This document shows positions 50,661-63,145 of a stretch of 64,000 nt of DNA, one piece after another; the first letter of the stretch is position 1; every line of letters starts with the position of its first letter. The stretch spans positions 20,093,799-20,157,798 of the forward strand of contig JAKOON010000012.1 in assembly GCA_022577435.1 (NCBI GenBank). Direction: 5' to 3'. This stretch comes from Embiotoca jacksoni. Taxonomy: Eukaryota > Chordata > Actinopteri > Embiotocidae. Made by a program: the position numbers and the translations under genes. The notes under the pieces are model-generated. The model worked only from the letters and a program-made list of their open reading frames with translations, ran no database searches and had not been told where the DNA came from.

Positions 50661-51376
50661 GTTTACGAACAAATTTCTTCATCAGCAAATGGGATACACT
50701 ACATGGCCAAAGTGGCTTCACTTTGTATCTGCAATTACACAGAAAACAGCATTTCAAGTCTCACTTTCTCAGCCTAATGTAAAACTGCATCACAGCTCCA
50801 CGGCTTTAACTAAGTGTTTACAAACAAGTTTCATACTCAGAACTTTGGCAAATGGGATACACTACATGGGCAAAGCGGTTTCAAGTCACTTTGTGTGGAC
50901 AATTTCACAGGAAACACAATGTTTCAAAAAAAGCCTTATCTCAGCGAGAGAAGCTCAAAAACAGCATAAAAATGCATTACAGTGTCACGGCTTAAATTAA
51001 GTGTTTACGAACAAATTTCTTCATCAGTACTATGGCAAATGGGATAAACTACAAGGACAAAGTGGTTTCACGTCACTTTGTGTGGACAATTTCACAGGAA
51101 ACACAATGTTTCAAAAACAGCCTTATCTCAGCGAGAGAAGCTCAAAAATAGCATAAAACTGCATTACAGTGCCACGGCTTAAGCTAAGTGTTTACGAACA
51201 AATTTTTTCAGACGTACTATGGCAAATGGTATAAAATACATGGACAAAGTGGCTTCAAGTCACTTTGTGTGGACAATTTCACAGGAAACACAATGTTTCA
51301 AAAACAGCCTTATCTCAGCGAGAGAAGCTCAAATACAGCATAAAACTGCATTACAGTGCCACGGCTTAAACTAAGT
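50661..51376 (+). repeat. Unit S + 3 L (716 bp)
   Basis: S 50661 with the same GGCTTTAA change as 42845; T3 50816; C 51003; Uv 51190. Confidence 0.92.
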
Positions 51377-53214
51377 GTTTACGAACAAATTTCTTTACCA
51401 GCAAATGGGATACACTACATGGCCAAAGTGGCTTCACTTTGTATCTGCAATTACACAGAAAACAGCATTTCAAGTCTCACTTTCTCAGCCTAATGTAAAA
51501 CTGCATCACAGCGCCACGGCTTAAACTAAGTGTTTACAAACAAGTGTCATACTCAGAACTTTGGCAAATGGGATAAACTACATGGGCAAAGTGGTTTCAA
51601 GTCACTTTGTGTGGACAATTTCACAGGAAACACAATGTTTCAAAAACAGCCTTATCTCAGCGAGAGAAGCTCAAAAACAGCATAAAACTGCATTACAGTG
51701 CCACGGCTTAAGCTAATTGTTTACGAACAAATTTTTTCAGACGTACTATGGCAAATGGGATAAAAGACATGGACAAAGTGGCTTCAAGTCACTTTGTGTG
51801 GACAATTTCACAGGAAACACAATGTTTCAAAAACAGCCTTATCTCAGCGAGAGAACCTCAACTACAGCATAAAACTGCATTATAGTGCCACGGCTTAAAC
51901 TAAGTGTTTACAAACAAGTGTCATACTCAGAACATTGGCAAATGGGATAAACTACATGGGCAAAGTGGCTTCAAGTCACTTTCTGTGGACAATTTCACAG
52001 GAAACACAATGTTTCAAAAACAGCCTTATCTCAGCGAGAGAAGCTCAAAAACAGCATAAAAATGCATTACAGTGCCACGGCTTAAATTAAGTGTTTACGA
52101 ACAAATTTCTTCATCAGTACTATGGCAAATGGGATAAACTACAAGGACAAAGTGGTTTCACGTCACTTTGTGTGGACAATTTCACAGGAAACACAATGTT
52201 TCAAAAACAGCCTTATCTCAGCGAGAGAAGCTCAAAAACAGCATAAAACTGCATTACAGTTCCACGGCTTAAACTAAGTGTTTACGAACAAATTTCTTCA
52301 TCAGTACTATGGCAAATGACATAAACTACTTGGACAAAGTGGCTTCAAGTCACTTTGTGTGGACAATTTCACAGGAAACACAATGTTTCAAAAACAGCCT
52401 TATCTCAGCGAGAGAAGCTCAAATACAGCATAAAACTGCATTACAGTGCCACGGCTTAAATTAAGTGTTTACGAACAAATTTCTTCATCAGTACTATGGC
52501 AAATGGGATAAACTACAAGGACAAAGTGGTTTCACGTCACTTTGTGTGGACAATTTCACAGGAAACACAATGTTTCAAAAACAGCCTTATCTCAGCGAGA
52601 GAAGCTCAAAAACAGCATAAAAATGCATTACAGTGCCACGGCTTAAATTAAGTGTTTACGAACAAATTTCTTCATCAGTACTATGGCAAATGGGATAAAC
52701 TACAAGGACAAAGTGGTTTCACGTCACTTTGTGTGGACAATTTCACAGGAAACACAATGTTTCAAAACAGCCTTATCTCAGAGAGAGAAGCTCAAATACA
52801 GCATAAAACTGCATTACAGTGCCACGGCTTAAACTAAGTGTTTACGAACAAATTTCATCATCAGAACTATGGCAAATGGGATAAACTACAAGGACAAAGT
52901 GGTTTCACGTCACTTTGTGTGGACAATTTCACAGGAAACACAATGTTTCAAAAACAGCCTTATCTCAGAGAGAGAAACTCAAATACAGCATAAAACTGCA
53001 TGACAGTGCCACGGCTTAAACTAAGTGTTTACGAACAAATTTCATCATCAGAACTATGGCAAATGGGATAAACTACAAGGACAAAGTGGTGTCACGTCAC
53101 TTTGTGTGGACAATTTCACAGGAAACACAATGTTTCAAAAACTAGCCTTATCTCAGCGAGAGAAGCTCAAAAACAGCATAAAACTGCATTACAGTGCCAC
53201 GGCTTAAACTAAGT
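51377..53214 (+). repeat. Unit S + 9 L (1838 bp)
   Basis: S 51377 (CTTTACCAGC variant); T1' 51532; Ug 51719; T1 51906 without S; C 52093; D* 52280; C 52467; C 52654 (1 bp short); C* 52840 (GAGAAACTC, GCATGACAG); C* 53027 with the extra T at 53143. Its T1' lacks the 1-bp loss of the upstream copy. Confidence 0.92.
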
Positions 53215-54304
53215 GTTTACGAACAAATTTCTTTATCAGCAAATGGGATACACTACATGGCCAAAGTGGCTTCACTTTGTATCTGCAATTACACAGAAAA
53301 CAGCATTTCAAGTCTCACTTTCTCAGCCTAATGTAAAACTGCATCACAGCGCCACGGCTTAAACTAAGTGTTTACAAACAAGTGTCATACTCAGAACTTT
53401 GGCAAATGGGATAAACTACATGGGCAAAGTGGTTTCAAGTCACTTTGTGTGGACAATTTCACAGGAAACACAATGTTTCAAAAACAGCCTTATCTCAGCG
53501 AGAGAAGCTCAAAAACAGCATAAAAATGCATTACAGTGCCACGGCTTAAATTAAGTGTTTACGAACAAATTTCTTCATCAGTACTATGGCAAATGGGATA
53601 AACTACAAGGACAAAGTGGTTTCACGTCACTTTGTGTGGACAATTTCACAGGAAACACAATGTTTCAAAAACAGCCTTATCTCAGCGAGAGAAGCTCAAA
53701 AACAGCATAAACCTGCATTACAGTGCCACGGCTTAAGCTCATTGTTTACGAACAAATTTTTTCAGACGTACTATGGCAAATGGGATAAAATACATGGACA
53801 AAGTGGCTTCAAGTCACTTTGTGTGGACAATTTCACAGGAAACACAATGTTTCAAAAACAGCCTTATCTCAGCGAGAGAAGCTCAAAAACAGCATAAAAC
53901 TGCATTACAGTGCCATGGCTTAAACTAAGTGTTTACGAACAAATTTCTTCATCAGTATTATGGCAAATGAGATAAACTACTTGGACAAAGTGGCTTCAAG
54001 TCACTTTGTGTGGACAATTTCACAGGAAACACAATGTTTCAAAAACAGCCTTATCTCAGCGAGAGAAGCTCAAAAACAGCATAAAAATGCATTACAGTGC
54101 CACGGCTTAAATTAAGTGTTTACGAACAAATTTCTTCATCAGTACTATGGCAAATGGGATAAACTACAAGGACAAAGTGGTTTCACGTCACTTTGTGTGG
54201 ACAATTTCACAGGAAACACAATGTTTCAAAAACAGCCTTATCTCAGCGAGAGAAGCTCAACTACAGCATAAAACTGCATTATAGTGCCACGGCTTAAACT
54301 AAGT
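53215..54304 (+). repeat. Unit S + 5 L (1090 bp)
   Basis: S 53215; T1' 53370; C 53557; Ua 53744; D 53931; C/C* fusion 54118. One L fewer than the equivalent 45398-46674. Confidence 0.92.
54118..54304 (+). repeat. C/C* fusion (one-monomer deletion)
   Basis: Head CATCAGTACTATGG as in C 46301, tail CAACTACAGC and CATTATAG as in C* 46488. The upstream duplicate has both monomers, so one 187-bp monomer was removed here, or gained there. Confidence 0.88.
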
Positions 54305-55020
54305 GTTTACGAACAAATTTCTTTATCAGCAAATGGGATACACTACATGGCCAAAGTGGCTTCACTTTGTATCTGCAATTACACAGAAAACAGCATTTCA
54401 AGTCTCACTTTCTCAGCCTAATGTAAAACAGCATCACAGCGCCACGGCTTAAACTAAGTGTTTACAAACAAGTTTCATACTCAGACCTATGGCAAATGGG
54501 ATAAACTACATGAACAAAGTGGTTTCAAGTCACTTTGTGTGGACAATTTCACAGGAAACACAATGTTTCAAAAACAGCCTTATCTCAGCGAGAGAAGCTC
54601 AAAAACAGCATAAAACTGCATTACAGTGCCACGGCTTAAGCTCATTGTTTACGAACAAATTTCTTCATCAGTACTATGGCAAATGGGATAAACTACAAGG
54701 ACAAAGTGGTTTCACGTCACTTTGTGTGGACAATTTCACAGGAAACACAATGTTTCAAAAACAGCCTTATCTCAGCGAGAGAAGCTCAAAAACAGCATAA
54801 AAATGCATTACAGTGCCACGGCTTAAACTAAGTGTTTACGAACAAATTTCTTCATCAGAACTATGGCAAATGGGATAAACTACAAGGACAAAGTGGTTTC
54901 ACGTCACTTTGTGTGGACAATTTCACAGGAAACACAATGTTTCAAAAACAGCCTTATCTCAGCGAGAGAAGCTCAACTACAGCATAAAACTGCATTATAG
55001 TGCCACGGCTTAAACTAAGT
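54305..55020 (+). repeat. Unit S + 3 L (716 bp)
   Basis: S 54305; T2 54460; C 54647; C* 54834. Repeats 46675-47390. Confidence 0.92.
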
Positions 55021-56671
55021 GTTTACGAACAAATTTCTTTATCAGCAAATGGGATACACTACATGGCCAAAGTGGCTTCACTTTGTATCTGCAATTACAC
55101 AGAAAACAGCATTTCAAGTCTCACTTTCTCAGCCTAATGTAAAACAGCATCACAGCGCCACGGCTTAAACTAAGTGTTTACAAACAAGTTTCAGACTCAG
55201 ACCTATGGCAAATGGGATAAACTACATGAACAAAGTGGTTTCAAGTCACTTTGTGTGGACAATTTCACAGGAAACACAATGTTTCAAAAACAGCCTTATC
55301 TCAGCGAGAGAAGCTCAAAAACAGCATAAAACTGCATTACAGTGCCACGGCTTAAACTAAGTGTTTACGAACAAATTTCTTCATCAGTACTATGGCAAAT
55401 GAGATAAACTACTTGGACAAAGTGGCTTCAAGTCACTTTGTGTGGACAATTTCACAGGAAACACAATGTTTCAAAAACAGCCTTATCTCAGCGAGAGAAG
55501 CTCAAATACAGCATAAAACTGCATTACAGTGCCACGGCTTAAGCTAATTGTTTACGAACAAATTTTTTCAGACGTACTATGGCAAATGGGATAAAAGACA
55601 TGGACAAAGTGGCTTCAAGTCACTTTGTGTGGACAATTTCACAGGAAACACAATGTTTCAAAAACAGCCTTATCTCAGCGAGAGAACCTCAACTACAGCA
55701 TAAAACTGCATTATAGTGCCACGGCTTAAACTAAGTGTTTACGAATGAATTTCTTCATCAGTACTATGGCAAATGAGATAAACTACTTGGACAAAGTGGC
55801 TTCAAGTCACTTTGTGTGGACAATTTCACAGGAAACACGATGTTTCAAAAACAGCCTTATCTCAGCGAGAGAAGCTCAAATACAGCATAAAACTGCATTA
55901 CAGTGCCACGGCTTAAACTAAGTGTTTACGAACAAATTTCTTCATCAGTACTATGGCAAATGACATAAACTACTTGGACAAAGTGGCTTCAAGTCACTTT
56001 GTGTGGACAATTTCACAGGAAACACAATGTTTCAAAAACAGCCTTATCTCAGCGAGAGAAGCTCAAATACAGCATAAAACTGCATTACAGTGCCACGGCT
56101 TAAATTAAGTGTTTACGAACAAATTTCTTCATCAGTACTATGGCAAATGGGATAAACTACAAGGACAAAGTGGTTTCACGTCACTTTGTGTGGACAATTT
56201 CACAGGAAACACAATGTTTCAAAAACAGCCTTATCTCAGCGAGAGAAGCTCAAAAACAGCATAAACCTACATTACAGTGCCACGGCTTAAATTAAGTGTT
56301 TACGAACAAATTTCTTCATCAGTACTATGGCAAATGGGATAAACTACAAGGACAAAGTGGTTTCACGTCACTTTGTGTGGACAATTTCACAGGAAACACA
56401 ATGTTTCAAAAACAGCCTTATCTCAGCGAGAGAAGCTCAAAAACAGCATAAACCTGCATTACAGTGCCACGGCTTAAGCTCATTGTTTACGAACAAATTT
56501 TTTCAGACGTACTATGGCAAATGGGATAAAATACATGGACAAAGTGGCTTCAAGTCACTTTGTGTGGACAATTTCACAGGAAACACAATGTTTCAAAAAC
56601 AGCCTTATCTCAGCGAGAGAAGCTCAAATACAGCATAAAACTGCATTACAGTGCCACGGCTTAAACTAAGT
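55021..56671 (+). repeat. Unit S + 8 L (1651 bp)
   Basis: S 55021; T2 55176 (TTTCAGACTCAGACC); D 55363; Ug 55550; D 55737 (ACGAATGAATTTC, AACACGATG); D* 55924; C 56111 (AACCTACATT); C 56298; Ua 56485. It equals 47391-47919 joined to 48449-49570. Confidence 0.92.
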
Positions 56672-57387
56672 GTTTACGAACAAATTTCTTTATCAGCAAA
56701 TGGGATACACTACATGGCCAAAGTGGCTTCACTTTGTATCTGCAATTACACAGAAAACAGCATTTCAAGTCTCACTTTCTCAGCCTAATGTAAAACTGCA
56801 TCACAGCGCCACGGCTTAAACTAAGTGTTTACAAACAAGTGTCATGCTCAGAACTTTGGCAAATGGGATAAACTACATGGGCAAAGTGGTTTCAAGTCAC
56901 TTTGTGTGGACAATTTCACAGGAAACACAATGTTTCAAAAACAGCCTTATCTCAGCGAGAGAAGCTCAAAAACAGCATAAAAATGCATTACAGTGCCACG
57001 GCTTAAATTAAGTGTTTACGAACAAATTTCTTCATCAGTACTATGGCAAATGGGATAAACTACAAGGACAAAGTGGTTTCACGTCACTTTGTGTGGACAA
57101 TTTCACAGGAAACACAATGTTTCAAAAACAGCCTTATCTCAGCGAGAGAAGCTCAAAAACAGCATAAACCTGCATTACAGTGCCACGGCTTAAGCTCATT
57201 GTTTACGAACAAATTTTTTCAGACGTACTATGGCAAATGAGATAAACTACTTGGACAAAGTGGCTTCAAGTCACTTTGTGTGGACAATTTCACAGGAAAC
57301 ACAATGTTTCAAAAACAGCCTTATCTCAGCGAGAGAAGCTCAAATACAGCATAAAACTGCATTATAGTGCCACGGCTTAAACTAAGT
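56672..57387 (+). repeat. Unit S + 3 L (716 bp)
   Basis: S 56672; T1' 56827 (GTGTCATGCTCAG); C 57014; U-head/D-body 57201. This 716-bp module recurs at 57730, 62088 and 63146. Confidence 0.92.
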
Positions 57388-57729
57388 GTTTACGAACAAA
57401 TTTCTTTATCAGCAAATGGGATACACTACGTGGCCAAAGTGGCTTCACTTTGTATCTGCAATTACACAGAAAACAGCATTTCAAGTCTCACTTTCTCAGC
57501 CTAATGTAAAACAGCATCACAGCGCCATGGCTTAAACTAAGTGTTTACAAACAAGTTTCATACTCAGACCTATGGCAAATGGGATAAACTACATGGACAA
57601 AGTGGCTTCAAGTCACTTTGTGTGGACAATTTCACAGGAAACACAATGTTTCAAAAACAGCCTTATCTCAGCGAGAGAAGCTCAAATACAGCATAAAACT
57701 GCATTACAGTGCCACGGCTTAAACTAAGT
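57388..57729 (+). repeat. Minimal unit S + 1 L (342 bp)
   Basis: S 57388 (CACTACGTGGCC, CGCCATGGC) and one T2-head/U-body fusion at 57543. Confidence 0.92.
57543..57729 (+). repeat. T2-head/U-body fusion monomer
   Basis: T2 head (CAGACCTATGG) but ACATGGACAAAGTGGCTTCAAG and an AAATACAGC tail in place of the T2 ACATGAACAAAGTGG. The body matches a Ua such as 56485, although a D source cannot be excluded. A second copy is at 62959-63145. It explains the 342-bp units. Confidence 0.85.
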
Positions 57730-58445
57730 GTTTACGAACAAATTTCTTTATCAGCAAATGGGATACACTACATGGCCAAAGTGGCTTCACTTTGTATCTG
57801 CAATTACACAGAAAACAGCATTTCAAGTCTCACTTTCTCAGCCTAATGTAAAACTGCATCACAGCGCCACGGCTTAAACTAAGTGTTTACAAACAAGTGT
57901 CATGCTCAGAACTTTGGCAAATGGGATAAACTACATGGGCAAAGTGGTTTCAAGTCACTTTGTGTGGACAATTTCACAGGAAACACAATGTTTCAAAAAC
58001 AGCCTTATCTCAGCGAGAGAAGCTCAAAAACAGCATAAAAATGCATTACAGTGCCACGGCTTAAATTAAGTGTTTACGAACAAATTTCTTCATCAGTACT
58101 ATGGCAAATGGGATAAACTACAAGGACAAAGTGGTTTCACGTCACTTTGTGTGGACAATTTCACAGGAAACACAATGTTTCAAAAACAGCCTTATCTCAG
58201 CGAGAGAAGCTCAAAAACAGCATAAACCTGCATTACAGTGCCACGGCTTAAGCTCATTGTTTACGAACAAATTTTTTCAGACGTACTATGGCAAATGAGA
58301 TAAACTACTTGGACAAAGTGGCTTCAAGTCACTTTGTGTGGACAATTTCACAGGAAACACAATGTTTCAAAAACAGCCTTATCTCAGCGAGAGAAGCTCA
58401 AATACAGCATAAAACTGCATTATAGTGCCACGGCTTAAACTAAGT
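57730..58445 (+). repeat. Unit S + 3 L (716 bp)
   Basis: S 57730; T1' 57885 (CATGCTCAG); C 58072; U/D 58259. Confidence 0.92.
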
Positions 58446-59907
58446 GTTTACGAACAAATTTCTTTATCAGCAAATGGGATACACTACGTGGCCAAAGTGG
58501 CTTCACTTTGTATCTGCAATTACACAGAAAACAGCATTTCAAGTCTCACTTTCTCAGCCTAATGTAAAACAGCATCACAGCGCCATGGCTTAAACTAAGT
58601 GTTTACAAACAAGTTTCATACTCAGACCTATGGCAAATGGGATAAACTACATGAACAAAGTGGTTTCAAGTCACTTTGTGTGGACAATTTCACAGGAAAC
58701 ACAATGTTTCAAAAACAGCCTTATCTCAGCGAGAGAAGCTCAAAAACAGCATAAAACTGCATTACAGTGCCACGGCTTAAGCTAATTGTTTACGAACAAA
58801 TTTTTTCAGACGTACTATGGCAAATGGGATAAAAGACATGGACAAAGTGGCTTCAAGTCACTTTGTGTGGACAATTTCACAGGAAACACAATGTTTCAAA
58901 AACAGCCTTATCTCAGCGAGAGAACCTCAACTACAGCATAAAACTGCATTATAGTGCCACGGCTTAAACTAAGTGTTTACAAACAAGTGTCATACTCAGA
59001 ACTTTGGCAAATGGGATAAACTACATGGGCAAAGTGGCTTCAAGTCACTTTCTGTGGACAATTTCACAGGAAACACAATGTTTCAAAAACAGCCTTATCT
59101 CAGCGAGAGAAGCTCAAAAACAGCATAAAAATGCATTACAGTGCCACGGCTTAAATTAAGTGTTTACGAACAAATTTCTTCATCAGTACTATGGCAAATG
59201 GGATAAACTACAAGGACAAAGTGGTTTCACGTCACTTTGTGTGGACAATTTCACAGGAAACACAATGTTTCAAAAACAGCCTTATCTCAGCGAGAGAAGC
59301 TCAAAAACAGCATAAAACTGCATTACAGTGCCACGGCTTAAACTAAGTGTTTACGAACAAATTTCTTCATCAGTACTATGGCAAATGACATAAACTACTT
59401 GGAGAAAGTGGCTTCAAGTCACTTTGTGTGGACAATTTCACAGGAAACACAATGTTTCAAAAACAGCCTTATCTCAGCGAGAGAAGCTCAAATACAGCAT
59501 AAAACTGCATTACAGTGCCACGGCTTAAATTAAGTGTTTACGAACAAATTTCTTCATCAGTACTATGGCAAATGGGATAAACTACAAGGGCAAAGTGGTT
59601 TCACGTCACTTTGTGTGGACAATTTCACAGGAAACACAATGTTTCAAAAACAGCCTTATCTCAGCGAGAGAAGCTCAAAAACAGCATAAAAATGCATTAG
59701 TGTCGCGGCTTAAATTAAGTGTTTACGAACAAATTTCTTCATCAGTACTATGGCAAATGGGATAAACTACAAGGACAAAGTGGTTTCACGTCACTTTGTG
59801 TGGACAATTTCACAGGAAACACAATGTTTCAAAAACAGCCTTATCTCAGAGAGAGAAGCTCAAATACAGCATAAAACTGCATTACAGTGCCACGGCTTAA
59901 ACTAAGT
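58446..59907 (+). repeat. Unit S + 7 L (1462 bp)
   Basis: S 58446 (ACGTGGCC); T2 58601; Ug 58788 (GAGAACCTC); T1 58975 without S; C 59162; D* 59349 (TTGGAGAAAG); C 59536 (AAGGGCAAAG; CATTAGTGTCGCGG, 2 bp short); C 59721 (CAGAGAGAG). Confidence 0.92.
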
Positions 59908-60623
59908 GTTTACGAACAAATTTCTTTATCAGCAAATGGGATACACTACGTGGCCAAAGTGGCTTCACTTTGTATCTGCAATTACACAGAAAACAGCATT
60001 TCAAGTCTCACTTTCTCAGCCTAATGTAAAACAGCATCACAGCGCCATAGCTTAAACTAAGTGTTTACAAACAAGTTTCATACTCAGACCTATGGCAAAT
60101 GGGATAAACTACATGAACAAAGTGGTTTCAAGTCACTTTGTGTGGACAATTTCACAGGAAACACAATGTTTCAAAAACAGCCTTATCTCAGCGAGAGAAG
60201 CTCAAAAACAGCATAAACCTGCATTACAGTGCCACGGCTTAAATTAAGTGTTTACGAACAAATTTCTTCATCAGTACTATGGCAAATGGGATAAACTACA
60301 AGGACAAAGTGGTTTCACGTCACTTTGTGTGGACAATTTCACAGGAAACACAATGTTTCAAAAACAGCCTTATCTCAGCGAGAGAAGCTCAAAAACAGCA
60401 TAAACCTGCATTACAGTGCCACGGCTTAAGCTCATTGTTTACGAACAAATTTTTTCAGACGTACTATGGCAAATGAGATAAACTACTTGGACAAAGTGGC
60501 TTCAAGTCACTTTGTGTGGACAATTTCACAGGAAACACAATGTTTCAAAAACAGCCTTATCTCAGCGAGAGAAGCTCAAATACAGCATAAAACTGCATTA
60601 TAGTGCCACGGCTTAAACTAAGT
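59908..60623 (+). repeat. Unit S + 3 L (716 bp)
   Basis: S 59908 (ACGTGGCC, GCCATAGC); T2 60063; C 60250; U/D 60437. It differs from the other 716-bp modules nearby in having a T2 head. Confidence 0.92.
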
Positions 60624-62087
60624 GTTTACGAACAAATTTCTTTATCAGCAAATGGGATACACTACGTGGCCAAAGTGGCTTCACTTTGTATCTGCAATTA
60701 CACAGAAAACAGCATTTCAAGTCTCACTTTCTCAGCCTAATGTAAAACAGCATCACAGCGCCATGGCTTAAACTAAGTGTTTACAAACAAGTTTCATACT
60801 CAGACCTATGGCAAATGGGATAAACTACATGAACAAAGTGGTTTCAAGTCACTTTGTGTGGACAATTTCACAGGAAACACAATGTTTCAAAAACAGCCTT
60901 ATCTCAGCGAGAGAAGCTCAAAAACAGCATAAAACTGCATTACAAGTGCCACGGCTTAAGCTAATTGTTTACGAACAAATTTTTTCAGACGTACTATGGC
61001 AAATGGGATAAAAGACATGGACAAAGTGGCTTCAAGTCACTTTGTGTGGACAATTTCACAGGAAACACAATGTTTCAAAAACAGCCTTATCTCAGCGAGA
61101 GAACCTCAACTACAGCATAAAACTGCATTATAGTGCCACGGCTTAAACTAAGTGTTTACAAACAAGTGTCATACTCAGAACTTTGGCAAATGGGATAAAC
61201 TACATGGGCAAAGTGGCTTCAAGTCACTTTCTGTGGACAATTTCACAGGAAACACAATGTTTCAAAAACAGCCTTATCTCAGCGAGAGAAGCTCAAAAAC
61301 AGCATAAAAATGCATTACAGTGCCACGGCTTAAATTAAGTGTTTACGAACAAATTTCTTCATCAGTACTATGGCAAATGGGATAAACTACAAGGACAAAG
61401 TGGTTTCACGTCACTTTGTGTGGACAATTTCACAGGAAACACAATGTTTCAAAAAACAGCCTTATCTCAGCGAGAGAAGCTCAAAAACAGCATAAAACTG
61501 CATTACAGTGCCACGGCTTAAACTAAGTGTTTACGAACAAATTTCTTCATCAGTACTATGGCAAATGACATAAACTACTTGGAGAAAGTGGCTTCAAGTC
61601 ACTTTGTGTGGACAATTTCACAGGAAACACAATGTTTCAAAAACAGCCTTATCTCAGCGAGAGAAGCTCAAATACAGCATAAAACTGCATTACAGTGCCA
61701 CGGCTTAAATTAAGTGTTTACGAACAAATTTCTTCATCAGTACTATGGCAAATGGGATAAACTACAAGGGCAAAGTGGTTTCACGTCACTTTGTGTGGAC
61801 AATTTCACAGGAAACACAATGTTTCAAAAACAGCCTTATCTCAGCGAGAGAAGCTCAAAAACAGCATAAAAATGCATTAGTGTCGCGGCTTAAATTAAGT
61901 GTTTACGAACAAATTTCTTCATCAGTACTATGGCAAATGGGATAAACTACAAGGACAAAGTGGTTTCACGTCACTTTGTGTGGACAATTTCACAGGAAAC
62001 ACAATGTTTCAAAAACAGCCTTATCTCAGAGAGAGAAGCTCAAATACAGCATAAAACTGCATTACAGTGCCACGGCTTAAACTAAGT
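60624..62087 (+). repeat. Unit S + 7 L (1464 bp)
   Basis: S 60624; T2 60779 with an extra A (TTACAAGTGCC); Ug 60967; T1 61154 without S; C 61341 with an extra A (CAAAAAACAGCC); D* 61529 (TTGGAGAAAG); C 61716 (AAGGGC, CATTAGTGTCGCGG, 2 bp short); C 61901 (CAGAGAGAG). Copy of 58446-59907 with two new insertions. Confidence 0.92.
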
Positions 62088-62803
62088 GTTTACGAACAAA
62101 TTTCTTTATCAGCAAATGGGATACACTACATGGCCAAAGTGGCTTCACTTTGTATCTGCAATTACACAGAAAACAGCATTTCAAGTCTCACTTTCTCAGC
62201 CTAATGTAAAACTGCATCACAGCGCCACGGCTTAAACTAAGTGTTTACAAACAAGTGTCATGCTCAGAACTTTGGCAAATGGGATAAACTACATGGGCAA
62301 AGTGGTTTCAAGTCACTTTGTGTGGACAATTTCACAGGAAACACAATGTTTCAAAAACAGCCTTATCTCAGCGAGAGAAGCTCAAAAACAGCATAAAAAT
62401 GCATTACAGTGCCACGGCTTAAATTAAGTGTTTACGAACAAATTTCTTCATCAGTACTATGGCAAATGGGATAAACTACAAGGACAAAGTGGTTTCACGT
62501 CACTTTGTGTGGACAATTTCACAGGAAACACAATGTTTCAAAAACAGCCTTATCTCAGCGAGAGAAGCTCAAAAACAGCATAAACCTGCATTACAGTGCC
62601 ACGGCTTAAGCTCATTGTTTACGAACAAATTTTTTCAGACGTACTATGGCAAATGAGATAAACTACTTGGACAAAGTGGCTTCAAGTCACTTTGTGTGGA
62701 CAATTTCACAGGAAACACAATGTTTCAAAAACAGCCTTATCTCAGCGAGAGAAGCTCAAATACAGCATAAAACTGCATTATAGTGCCACGGCTTAAACTA
62801 AGT
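62088..62803 (+). repeat. Unit S + 3 L (716 bp)
   Basis: S 62088; T1' 62243 (CATGCTCAG); C 62430; U/D 62617. Confidence 0.92.
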
Positions 62804-63145
62804 GTTTACGAACAAATTTCTTTATCAGCAAATGGGATACACTACGTGGCCAAAGTGGCTTCACTTTGTATCTGCAATTACACAGAAAACAGCATTTCAA
62901 GTCTCACTTTCTCAGCCTAATGTAAAACAGCATCACAGCGCCATGGCTTAAACTAAGTGTTTACAAACAAGTTTCATACTCAGACCTATGGCAAATGGGA
63001 TAAACTACATGGACAAAGTGGCTTCAAGTCACTTTGTGTGGACAATTTCACAGGAAACACAATGTTTCAAAAACAGCCTTATCTCAGCGAGAGAAGCTCA
63101 AATACAGCATAAAACTGCATTACAGTGCCACGGCTTAAACTAAGT
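62804..63145 (+). repeat. Minimal unit S + 1 L (342 bp)
   Basis: S 62804 (ACGTGGCC, CGCCATGGC) and the T2-head/U-body fusion at 62959, as at 57388. Confidence 0.92.

Larger units (their letters stand above)
41740..56671 (+). repeat. About 7.8-kb tandem duplication (2 copies)
   Basis: Copy 1 runs about 41740-49570 and copy 2 about 49556-56671. S spacings in L counts are 5,3,9,6,3,2,8 versus 5,3,9,5,3,8. Shared markers include GAGAAAAGC, CTTATTTCAGC, the GGCTTTAA S monomer, GAGAACCTC, GCATGACAG, TTTCAGACTCAG, AACACGATG and AACCTACATT. Copy 2 has lost one L (near 54118) and one 529-bp S-T1'-C block (between 55363 and 55550). Remaining differences are single bases. Confidence 0.92.
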
